IMG/VR virus record: IMGVR_UViG_3300024261_000108
Coordinates: 1-31,163 of that record
DNA: 31,163 nucleotides
From: a virus
Strand: one strand, 5' to 3'
Part shown: in pieces, positions 22,647 through 28,267 of the stretch
Layout: every line of letters begins with the position of its first letter
How positions within the stretch are numbered: the first letter of the stretch is position 1
Position numbers and translations under genes: made by a program
Notes under the pieces: model-generated
Told to the model about the DNA's origin: nothing
What the model saw: only the letters and a program-made list of their open reading frames with translations
Databases searched by the model: none

Positions 22647-23317
22647 GCTGGTTGCCTTTCTTTTGTTCCTGCGTCAATCCATGTAATCATTCTGTCAGCA
22701 ATTTGTTTTGTAAGTTCAAGATCCTGCGTCAAATAAGCTTTTGCGCGTTCTGGCTCAGTTTTAAACCACTCGGCGAAGTCTGCGCCGCTTCCAGATTTCC
22801 CTGGCAACCCAACGAATTTTGCAAGTGAGTTTAAATTAATTGTTTGCTCTCGATTGCCGCACTGCCAAAGGTTCATGATGTCAATGAAACGTGGGTCGAA
22901 ATATCGTGAATTGCTCAACTGAAGCCCCGGCGTTACACCGTGAAAGAGTGACCGGCGCATGAGAAACGGAAGGTCAAAATTGAAAATATTAAAACCAATC
23001 CAGCGCTTGCTTCGATACTCGGAAACCATATCCCAAAATTGAGAAAGTAACTCGCATTCTGTAAACTGATTTCTGTCTAAAATTATCGTTTCAGATTCGC
23101 CTTCAACCGATTTGGAAAGACCAATCGCTAAAACTTCCCCCGTTCTTGCATCCAGTGCGGCGCGGTCAAACCACTTGGATTCCTGTTCCGCAATCTTAGC
23201 CTTAATCTTTTCATCGTCTTTCCAATTGCTTGGCGCCTCAAAAGTGGGCATGACGTGCACAAGCTGTTCAATCGGTAGTGGTCCCGTTTCGATGTCAAAA
23301 ATGTATCCATTTATCAT
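22643..23317 (-). CDS. DEDD-family 3'-5' exonuclease
   Basis: This 224-aa protein has an RNase H-like exonuclease core: motif I FDIETG (D8, E10), motif II WIGFNIFNFDLPFLMRR (D115), and motif III with YLTQDLELTKQIADR (D199). It resembles the PolB-like 3'-5' exonuclease family (PF10108 type) found next to phage annealases. ATGA overlap on both sides binds it to the RecT-like gene and the coiled-coil gene. It probably trims ends during recombination-dependent replication. Confidence 0.85.
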   Translation of the reverse strand: MINGYIFDIETGPLPIEQLVHVMPTFEAPSNWKDDEKIKAKIAEQESKWFDRAALDARTGEVLAIGLSKSVEGESETIILDRNQFTECELLSQFWDMVSEYRSKRWIGFNIFNFDLPFLMRRSLFHGVTPGLQLSNSRYFDPRFIDIMNLWQCGNREQTINLNSLAKFVGLPGKSGSGADFAEWFKTEPERAKAYLTQDLELTKQIADRMITWIDAGTKERQPA

Positions 23318-24279
23318 TTCGCACCTTTCGTAACCGTTTTAATCAGTGCGTCAGGATTGGCCAGAATGCCTTTTGCATATTTGCTTTTCAGATTGTGCAA
23401 AGTTTCTTTTGATGTAATCCACCCTTGATCAACCGCATATTTTCGAACGCCGTCCAAGTGGCCTTCAAACACATCAAACACCTGTGAGATTAAAGCGTCT
23501 GGTTGTTGCTCAGATTTTGATTGTTCCGCCTCAATGATTTGATTGTCATGCTTTGGCGTTAAAACGTGTTGTTTTGATGGTGCAAAATCTGTGTCCGAAT
23601 CATTATCAGGTTTTGCGCTTGGGAGCATCGTCGGTGAAATGTCAATCGAACGTGGAATGTCAATCGAACGTGGAATGTCTTGGTTTTCATCTTGCGAATA
23701 AAGCCCACCGTTTACAGACGGAAAAGCAGACCGTAAGGCATCCGCTTCCGCACATTTTACCGCCATCATTTCACGGTTCTTTTTCCACATGCTTCGGCCT
23801 GTGTCATACTTTTCTATATTTAAGCGTCGATATGTTGGGATTTTACGATCGCTTCGGTGAACTCTTGCCCATGCTCCAATTGCCTGACATCCTGGTTCAA
23901 GGAAATCGCCTTCTGTTTCCTTTTGGTTTCCGTCCTGATCAATGATGATCAGACCGGACTCCATTCCATCGAATTGTGGGCATGCTTCAGAGCGTTTTAA
24001 AAATGCTTGTTGCCCAGTGATCAAACTGAAGGATGCTCCCGCTTGGCCGTCATATCCAACAAGGAAGGCATCTCCCTCAAACGGGTTTAATTTGCGAGCG
24101 CGGCAGAGCATAAGGAAGTCCATCATGTCGCGCTTTGTTGGCATTTTTCCTGATCGTGTAGGATTTGCGATTTGCCGCTCGATGATCCCTAATGACAGTT
24201 TGATTGGATCAGTGTTGCCCAATGGCGTAAAAGTGCACTCTGAAGGGTCGCTCTTGACGATTTGTGAATTTTGAGACAT
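23314..24279 (-). CDS. RecT/Redbeta-like ssDNA annealing protein
   Basis: This 321-aa protein has an annealase core at about 25-200: LGIIERQIANPTRSGKMPTKRDMMDFLMLCRARKLNPFEGDAFLVGYDG, then ASFSLITGQQAFLKR, GAWARVHRSDRK and KKNREMMAVKCAEADALRSAFP. All are hallmarks of Bet/RecT family proteins. The C-terminal third is acidic and variable and contains a tandem DIPRSI repeat. The ATG at 24279 follows CAGGAATTCAAT. It anneals complementary ssDNA and works with SSB and the exonuclease encoded downstream. Confidence 0.88.
   Translation of the reverse strand: MSQNSQIVKSDPSECTFTPLGNTDPIKLSLGIIERQIANPTRSGKMPTKRDMMDFLMLCRARKLNPFEGDAFLVGYDGQAGASFSLITGQQAFLKRSEACPQFDGMESGLIIIDQDGNQKETEGDFLEPGCQAIGAWARVHRSDRKIPTYRRLNIEKYDTGRSMWKKNREMMAVKCAEADALRSAFPSVNGGLYSQDENQDIPRSIDIPRSIDISPTMLPSAKPDNDSDTDFAPSKQHVLTPKHDNQIIEAEQSKSEQQPDALISQVFDVFEGHLDGVRKYAVDQGWITSKETLHNLKSKYAKGILANPDALIKTVTKGAK
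23639..23674. repeat. 18-bp tandem duplication in annealase gene
   Basis: Two identical 18-bp units (23639-23656 and 23657-23674) lie in the linker of the RecT-like gene and encode a repeated six-residue DIPRSI. Perfect identity suggests a recent slippage event in a region under weak constraint. Confidence 0.75.
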
Positions 24280-24310
24280 ATTGAATTCCTGATTGTTTTT
24301 CGTTTTACTT

Positions 24311-24335
24311 GGCCCTGTTGACGCAGGGCCTTTTT
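24311..24335 (+). terminator. Intrinsic terminator (plus-strand reading)
   Basis: A perfect 7-bp stem GGCCCTG / CAGGGCC with loop TTGACG (24311-24330) is followed by five T (24331-24335) on the plus strand. As no plus-strand gene is near, it would stop antisense transcription entering the early operon from the left. On the minus strand the same hairpin lacks a T-run and lies in the leader of the RecT-like gene. Confidence 0.6.
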
Positions 24336-24340
24336 AGTTT

Positions 24341-24362
24341 GCGGCCCCCACTCAGGGGCCGC
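24341..24362. repeat. Strong GC hairpin upstream of annealase gene
   Basis: Perfect 8-bp arms GCGGCCCC / GGGGCCGC with a 6-nt loop. No T-run follows on either strand, so it is not a canonical terminator. A further 5-bp hairpin (CCAGC / GCTGG, 24383-24396) lies next to it. The three hairpins fill the 122-nt gap between 24280 and 24401, which holds no ORF apart from the annealase ribosome site. Confidence 0.6.
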
Positions 24363-24401
24363 GTGTTACTTACCTATGAGAACCAGCGTTTGCTGGGAAA
24401 T

Positions 24402-24737
24402 TTAACCTTCGGCAACGTCCCTTTGATCAATGATTGGGCCTGTCCATCCTTCAGGGTTGTTTCCCTCAAGGTATGCAAGGAGCTTGTAAGATTCGTCAGT
24501 GGCGTCATCCATTAAAGATTTCCATTGCTCGGTTACTTCCTCTTCACCTTGGGCAATCAATGCCGTATTGCCCCAAGGCCCAGCCTCTTGCTGGCGATAG
24601 TAGCGCGGCCCGAATTGCGTATGCTGAACGCCCATCATCAAATAAATGGATGTGTTTCCAACTGGCTGATATGCGAACGTTGCGCCGCCCTTGTGAATGA
24701 CCGCCATAATCGGCATGAGTGTTTGTTTGGTTGTCAT
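24402..24737 (-). CDS. Hypothetical early protein
   Basis: This 111-aa soluble acidic protein starts MTTKQTLMPIMAVIHKGGATFAYQP, with a beta-rich first half and a helical second half (EEEVTEQWKSLMDDATDESYKLLAYLEG). I chose ATG 24737 for its AATTATG context shared with many genes here. ATG 24785 overlaps the upstream stop as ATGA and is a real alternative, but would read through the GC hairpin at 24753-24774. No family recognised. The gene is bracketed by GC hairpins. Confidence 0.5.
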   Translation of the reverse strand: MTTKQTLMPIMAVIHKGGATFAYQPVGNTSIYLMMGVQHTQFGPRYYRQQEAGPWGNTALIAQGEEEVTEQWKSLMDDATDESYKLLAYLEGNNPEGWTGPIIDQRDVAEG

Positions 24738-24752
24738 AATTTTAAAAGGTTT

Positions 24753-24774
24753 GGGGAGGCCGTCACCCCTCCCC
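24753..24774. repeat. GC hairpin in leader of hypothetical gene
   Basis: GGGGAGG / CCTCCCC, a perfect 7-bp stem with an 8-nt loop, ends 15 nt upstream of the ATG at 24737. On the minus strand it is followed by AAACCTTTTAAAATT, a poor T-run, so it is a weak terminator or attenuator at best. It may control translation of the gene it precedes. Confidence 0.5.
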
Positions 24775-24781
24775 GAATATC

Positions 24782-25015
24782 TCATAATTGACGGGTTGTT
24801 GTTTTGGTTTTCGTTGGTCCTGATTCCCCATCAGGCGAAATTGTTCCTTCGGCTTGACACGCTTCGCAGTGCTGGTAGTTACTTGCAAAGCTCATTGCTG
24901 CGAGACAGGCAAAGCAAGCAATGAAAAATACCCAAGGCATAAAAGCGGCCAGCCACGTTGAGGCGATTTGAAGCGTAAGAATTCCGGTAAGAATTAGGAG
25001 GATTAGAGGTTTCAT
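24782..25015 (-). CDS. Small membrane protein
   Basis: This 77-aa protein begins MKPLILLILTGILTLQIAS and has two adjacent hydrophobic segments (about 3-22 and 26-46, WVFFIACFACLAAMSF). A soluble tail with CEACQAEG and a Thr/Lys-rich end follows. It is probably an inner-membrane hairpin protein with the tail in the cytoplasm. Its position just downstream of the regulatory genes, among first-expressed leftward genes, is typical for superinfection-exclusion or host take-over proteins, but this is only positional. Confidence 0.55.
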   Translation of the reverse strand: MKPLILLILTGILTLQIASTWLAAFMPWVFFIACFACLAAMSFASNYQHCEACQAEGTISPDGESGPTKTKTTTRQL

Positions 25016-25023
25016 GGCTGGCT

Positions 25024-25209
25024 TTAAATTTGTGGTTGCGGTTTATTTGTTTTGGCTTCAAGTGACCGGATGACTTTTTCTTGGTCGAAGCGCCAGTGGC
25101 CCCTGGGCGTCTTGAACCCTGGAATCATTTTTTCTTTGGCATACGTCCACATTGTACGGTTACAGACGCCAATGATTTTCGCCATTTCTGGAAGCGAAAC
25201 ATATTTCAT
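25024..25209 (-). CDS. Excisionase-like (HTH_17/MerR-type) protein
   Basis: This 61-aa protein has one winged-helix of the excisionase family: MKYVSLPEMAKIIGVCNRT, then TYAKEKMIPGFKTPRGHWRFDQEKVIRSL, with the turn and GHWRF wing typical of Xis/HTH_17 proteins. The ATG at 25209 overlaps the stop of the 47-codon RHH gene (ATGA), so the two are co-translated. It lies about 600 bp from the integrase end. It may direct excision, or act as a Cro-like regulator. Confidence 0.65.
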   Translation of the reverse strand: MKYVSLPEMAKIIGVCNRTMWTYAKEKMIPGFKTPRGHWRFDQEKVIRSLEAKTNKPQPQI

Positions 25210-25349
25210 GTTTCCAAGTCCTCTAAGATTAGCGACCGGATGTGTCCTGAAAGCGAACGATTCGCTTTCTTGGCTTTCGCTTTTGCTTTCTTCCAAACAG
25301 GAAGCGGCATTGAAAAGCTCGTGATTAAATGCTGTTTTTTATTTTTCAT
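25206..25349 (-). CDS. 47-aa ribbon-helix-helix repressor (leftward)
   Basis: A short gene easily missed: ATG 25349 to TGA 25206, the stop overlapping the excisionase-like ATG. The product is a minimal Arc/CopG fold: beta strand LITSFSMP, helix A LPVWKKAKAKAKKANRS, helix B SLSGHIRSLILEDLE, with the G/S-x-S turn between the helices. It is the first gene leftward from the divergent control region, starting 6 nt beyond operator O1. No strong Shine-Dalgarno site. This is the position of cro in a lambda-like switch. Confidence 0.75.
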   Translation of the reverse strand: MKNKKQHLITSFSMPLPVWKKAKAKAKKANRSLSGHIRSLILEDLET

Positions 25350-25355
25350 TCAAGA

Positions 25356-25370
25356 TGCTAAAAGTTAGCA
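25356..25370. promoter_or_regulatory. Operator O1, perfect palindrome
   Basis: TGCTAAAAGTTAGCA: 6-bp arms TGCTAA / TTAGCA around a 3-bp centre. It is identical to O2, 67 bp away. It lies 6 nt upstream of the leftward RHH start codon, within the presumed early part of that transcript. Short palindromes of this form suit RHH dimers or dimer pairs. Confidence 0.75.
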
Positions 25371-25386
25371 AGTGCGATGAAGCAAA

Positions 25387-25414
25387 CATTTACAGAAACA
25401 GGTTTTGCGGTCAA
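25387..25414 (-). promoter_or_regulatory. Candidate leftward early promoter
   Basis: On the minus strand TTGACC (25414-25409) is followed after 16 nt by TAAATG (25392-25387). The -35 is good, the -10 mediocre. The predicted start near 25380 puts O1 at about +10 to +25 and O2 just upstream of the -35, a plausible layout for repression. Confidence 0.4.
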
Positions 25415-25422
25415 CACTTTTA

Positions 25423-25437
25423 TGCTAAAAGTTAGCA
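25423..25437. promoter_or_regulatory. Operator O2, perfect palindrome
   Basis: A second exact copy of TGCTAAAAGTTAGCA, centred 67 bp from O1. It is followed by an A-rich tract (25438-25460), favourable for DNA bending or a rightward promoter. It lies between the divergent RHH genes and could serve both. Confidence 0.75.
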
Positions 25438-25468
25438 AATAAAAAAAAATAATAAAAATTAACTAGAA

Positions 25469-25488
25469 GTGACCCTTTATTGGGTTAC
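25469..25488. promoter_or_regulatory. Dyad in the rightward leader region
   Basis: GTGACCC / GGGTTAC, a 7-bp dyad (one G.T pair) with a 6-bp centre, located 30 bp upstream of the rightward RHH start. It is a different sequence from O1/O2, so a second regulator could bind, or it may form an RNA hairpin. A -10-like TATTAT sits at 25497-25502 but no good -35 precedes it. Confidence 0.4.
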
Positions 25489-25517
25489 TTTACGCCTATT
25501 ATGTGTAGGAAGTAATT

Positions 25518-25724
25518 ATGCTAACTACTAGGAAGACAAAATTGACCGAAGTGAAAAACAAATACCATGTGGCCAGTATTTCATGGCCGGACAAAGAAAC
25601 CAAAAACGCAGCAAAAGTTAGGGCGAAAAGATTGGGTTTGAGTTTTTCAAATTACATTAACCAACTTGTCATGAAGGATCTGGGAAAAGGCGGCAGGTTT
25701 GAAATTAAACCAACCGAAGAATGA
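25518..25724 (+). CDS. Ribbon-helix-helix regulator (rightward), candidate lysogeny repressor
   Basis: This 68-aa protein has a basic arm (TTRKTKLTEVKNK), RHH strand YHVASISWP, helix A DKETKNAAKVRAKRLGLS and helix B SFSNYINQLVMKDL, then a short tail. AGGAAGTAATT before the ATG is a strong ribosome site. It is one of only three plus-strand genes and faces the leftward RHH gene across the operators. By position it should keep leftward early genes off in the lysogen. No HTH-type CI-like protein is present in the window. Confidence 0.75.
   Translation: MLTTRKTKLTEVKNKYHVASISWPDKETKNAAKVRAKRLGLSFSNYINQLVMKDLGKGGRFEIKPTEE
25519..25533. promoter_or_regulatory. Operator-like half site O3 at RHH start codon
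   Basis: TGCTAACTACTAGGA matches O1/O2 at 10 of 15 positions with one intact TGCTAA arm. It overlaps the start codon of the rightward RHH gene, which would allow autoregulation. The match is partly coding (Met-Leu-Thr), so chance is not excluded. Confidence 0.4.
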
Positions 25725-25804
25725 GCGCACCCACGAAAGGACAAGTTGCAATTACCAACCTTCTGTTGCTTTTAATTTTGCTCGTTTTACTAGCTAAAGC
25801 TTAG
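25721..25804 (+). CDS. 27-aa single-span membrane micropeptide
   Basis: A short gene easily missed: its ATG overlaps the RHH stop (ATGA at 25721-25724) and it ends at TAG 25802. The product has a short polar N-terminus (MSAPTKGQVAITN) followed by a 14-residue run of only Leu, Ile, Val and Ala, LLLLLILLVLLAKA-like, a minimal transmembrane helix. Coupling to the repressor-position gene implies expression in the lysogen. Candidate roles are superinfection exclusion or a membrane toxin; neither is shown. It ends 9 nt from the convergent integrase stop. Confidence 0.7.
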   Translation: MSAPTKGQVAITNLLLLLILLVLLAKA

Positions 25805-25813
25805 GCTTGCTGA

Positions 25814-26890
25814 TCATAGCATCAACCATTCTTCGGTTTCATTCTTGCTGATCATCTGCCGGTAATGCTTCAACATGATCGCTCCTGAGTGGCCAAGCTG
25901 CTTGGTTGCCTCATCCATTCCGTAAATATTGTAAAAGTGGCTGGCGGCTGTGTGCCTTAAAACATCGCTGGGCCATTTCTTAATATTAGCGTGTTTTTTA
26001 ATTGCGGCGCGGCGCCTCCTGAAATTAATAGAAAACTTCAAACCTTTGTGCTTCTCGAATATTTTAACCGCTGGCGGAAGCATGGCAACAATGCGGCGGT
26101 TGCGCGTTTTTGAGGCGTCACCGCTCACCACAACTTGACCGCGCTCCAGGTCAACCGAATTACCTGTCAACCTCATGCACTCATCTGGCCGGATGCCGCA
26201 GAATAACGCCAGGGCAAAGTAAGTGAGCATGTCAGGGTCAATTTCTGAAGCGGAATCAATCAACTGCTTGCATTGCTCCACGTTTAAAATTTGCGGGTCT
26301 GCCTGGTCAATTCTAATGGATTCAAGCCGTTTCGTAGGGTTTTCGGCAATCAATCCTTGCCGCTCGGCCCACGAGAAAAACACCTTGAGTCGTGTCTGCA
26401 TCGTGTGACGTGTGGCCGCGCTCCCGTCAAAGCTGGTAATCCATGAACGGAGTTCGCCGGTGCCTACGCTGCCAATTTGCCGTTTTTCCCGGCCTTGAGC
26501 GAATCTTGCAAGGGTTCTTGTCATTTCTTCTGTGTAACGTGACCGCCTTCCAGCCTCTTTCTTCAGCTCCATGAAATCGGCAATGGCATCTTCCAGCGTG
26601 GATTTTCCATGGGAGAGGTGCGTTTTCTGGTAGGATTCCCAAACTTCAGCCAAATTCATGCCGTGATCCTTGATTTCGTCCAATATCTCAAGAATGCTCC
26701 ACTTTTTACGTGCTTCGAGTTCATCCCATTGATTTCCTAGCAACTCACGCTTCTTTTTGTAGGTTTTTAAAACCGCGTTGGCTGTGGTTTTAGTGTCAAC
26801 AAAGCGCCGCCGCCGCTTTCCCGCCACCCTCCCAAGGTCAATTTCCTGTTTTTTCCTGCCATGTATAACCACTGCGCGTATCTTTGCCAT
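25814..26890 (-). CDS. int: Tyrosine recombinase, phage integrase
   Basis: This 358-aa protein has an N-terminal basic arm-binding region (1-55), a core-binding SAM-like domain (about 95-180) and a catalytic domain with R234 (GIRPDE), K261 (SKTRNRR), R312 (DVLRHTAASH), H334 (LGHSG) and the nucleophile Y343 (LKHYRQ). The HxxR histidine is replaced by D309, a substitution tolerated in some integrase subfamilies. The gene starts 15 bp from the first attP arm repeat and reads away from attP. Confidence 0.95.
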   Translation of the reverse strand: MAKIRAVVIHGRKKQEIDLGRVAGKRRRRFVDTKTTANAVLKTYKKKRELLGNQWDELEARKKWSILEILDEIKDHGMNLAEVWESYQKTHLSHGKSTLEDAIADFMELKKEAGRRSRYTEEMTRTLARFAQGREKRQIGSVGTGELRSWITSFDGSAATRHTMQTRLKVFFSWAERQGLIAENPTKRLESIRIDQADPQILNVEQCKQLIDSASEIDPDMLTYFALALFCGIRPDECMRLTGNSVDLERGQVVVSGDASKTRNRRIVAMLPPAVKIFEKHKGLKFSINFRRRRAAIKKHANIKKWPSDVLRHTAASHFYNIYGMDEATKQLGHSGAIMLKHYRQMISKNETEEWLML

Positions 26891-26904
26891 GATTTAAGTG
26901 TATC

Positions 26905-26923
26905 CGTTGGCACCTCGTTGGCA
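26905..26923. promoter_or_regulatory. attP arm-type sites, left pair
   Basis: CGTTGGCA at 26905-26912 and again at 26916-26923, start to start 11 bp, in direct orientation. They lie between the integrase start codon and the tRNA-derived core and recur as a pair on the other side of the core. Confidence 0.6.
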
Positions 26924-27043
26924 ACTATTGTATGGAATTATTCTTGTTTATTGCTGGTTTTTGCCGTGTATTTCTTTCAGTAAATCCAGCCGTGGTCTAT
27001 GCGTAAGGCGTTGTGGTTGTATGGAAGTTACTGATGTTAAGAA

Positions 27044-27093
27044 TGGTGCGCGATACTGGGTTCGAACCAGTGACCCCCACAGTGTCAGTGTGT
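27044..27093 (-). other. tRNA-Val(GAC) 3' half, att core (not a functional tRNA)
   Basis: On the minus strand the sequence runs from the anticodon stem through the loop CTGACAC (anticodon GAC, 27086-27084), variable loop, T-arm ACTGG-TTCGAAC-CCAGT, acceptor strand ATCGCGC, discriminator A and encoded CCA. The 5' acceptor strand and D-arm are missing: no GCGCGAT lies at the right distance. Such 3' halves let an integrating phage restore the tRNA gene it enters. Crossover in the anticodon loop would fit the boundary. Confidence 0.8.
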
Positions 27094-27147
27094 GTTGCAT
27101 ATGCTGTAAGTGATGGTATGCAATACCTTGCAAATGGTCTTTCTTGA

Positions 27148-27166
27148 CGGTGGCAACTCGTTGGCA
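27148..27166. promoter_or_regulatory. attP arm-type sites, right pair
   Basis: CGGTGGCA (27148-27155) and CGTTGGCA (27159-27166), again 11 bp start to start and in the same orientation as the left pair. The block TGGCA-CTCGTTGGCA is shared by both sides. Confidence 0.6.
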
Positions 27167-27178
27167 TATTTTATCTTA

Positions 27179-28267
27179 ATGCGTTCGCTGCGCCCACGAG
27201 TGAATCCTCGAAAAACAAGAACCGCTAGCCCTTTTCAGAAAAGCCTTTATGTGTCCGCTATGTTTAACAAGGCTAATGGTTACGGTGAGTTGTCGCGGCA
27301 ATTCTGTGTTCATGCGGCAAAGCGTGTTGATTTAGGGATTTTGCCGCATGGTGATTATGCGGCTCAGTTACGTGATTTAGGACTGGCGCACGCCCTTGGT
27401 TCAAATCCAGTCAAACCCAATTCCCTTTTTTCAATTCAGCCTACATTTTCACTAATGCAAGCAGGATGGGGAAACCGCAACGGGATTTTAACAATGTTTG
27501 AAACGTCAAAACTTAACTCTGCATGGTGTCGGGCAATAAATTCTTTTGATGTTCTTATTACCCCAAGCCATGCAAACGCGGTTGATTTTGCAGAACAATT
27601 AAGGATTCCAGTTGAAGTCTGCAATCTTGGCCATGATGAAAACCTGTTCAACCTTCAACCATACAACCAAAGCGGGCCTTTTGTTTTCGGTGCGGCGGCT
27701 CATGTTGGGCATGGAAGGACGCGCAAGGGAATTGAGCGAATCATTGACTGGTTTGAATCTGCATTCCCAAATGAAAAGAATGTGCGACTTTCTTTGAAGT
27801 TAAATGAATTTCCTGAAAACGGAATCATACCAAAGGATTCAAGAATCTCAATTATTGAAAACGACGTTACAGACCTTGAGTGCAAAGAATGGTTAACATC
27901 ACTCCATTGCTATATTGACGGCTCGACCTTTGAAGGGTGGGGCATGTGGAATCATCACTCAATGGCAACAGGTCGCCCCGTAATTGGGACAAATTACAGC
28001 GCCCGCTGTGAGTATTTCAAATTTGGTAATCACATCCCCATTGGATACAGAGTTGTTGAGGCGTCTGATCAATATAAAGGCTTGGGTCATTGGGCAATGC
28101 CTGACCGGTCAGACGCAATTGAAGCTATGCGGTGGGCTTTCAATAATCCTGACAAGTGTGAAATTATTGGATTAACGGCTTATAATTCCATCAAATATCT
28201 GACTTGGGAGCGGTTTACGAATCGGGTTTTATTCCTGCTTCGCAAACATCAAATCGCTTCATATTGA
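27179..28267 (+). CDS. GT4-family glycosyltransferase
   Basis: This 362-aa GT-B protein has an N-terminal acceptor domain with KSLYVSAMFNKANGYGELSRQF and TMFETSKL, a hinge with VCNLGHDENLFNLQP, and a donor-binding domain with FGAAAHVGHGRTRKGIERII, then SLHCYIDGSTFEGWGMWNHHSMATGRPVIGT, the E-x7-E-like region of GT4 enzymes. The start at 27179 keeps the first beta strand; ATG 27260 is the alternative. It stands alone on the plus strand beside attP, a usual place for lysogenic-conversion genes. Its end overlaps the convergent GT2 gene by 53 nt. Confidence 0.8.
   Translation: MRSLRPRVNPRKTRTASPFQKSLYVSAMFNKANGYGELSRQFCVHAAKRVDLGILPHGDYAAQLRDLGLAHALGSNPVKPNSLFSIQPTFSLMQAGWGNRNGILTMFETSKLNSAWCRAINSFDVLITPSHANAVDFAEQLRIPVEVCNLGHDENLFNLQPYNQSGPFVFGAAAHVGHGRTRKGIERIIDWFESAFPNEKNVRLSLKLNEFPENGIIPKDSRISIIENDVTDLECKEWLTSLHCYIDGSTFEGWGMWNHHSMATGRPVIGTNYSARCEYFKFGNHIPIGYRVVEASDQYKGLGHWAMPDRSDAIEAMRWAFNNPDKCEIIGLTAYNSIKYLTWERFTNRVLFLLRKHQIASY

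Larger units (their letters stand above)
26905..27166. other. attP attachment region
   Basis: About 260 bp with no convincing gene. It contains a tRNA-Val 3' half (27044-27093) as the core and two paired 8-bp repeats on each side as arm sites, adjacent to int. Size and layout resemble lambda attP. Phage genes on both flanks imply the unintegrated form. Host-factor (IHF) sites were not resolvable by eye. Confidence 0.7.

Noticed and set aside
26898-27113. A plus-strand 71-codon frame through attP
   Set aside because: It crosses the tRNA-derived core and arm sites and has no ribosome site or recognisable product.
27044-27120. A complete tRNA gene
   Set aside because: The 5' acceptor strand and D-arm cannot be found; only the 3' half folds. 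It is treated as an att core.
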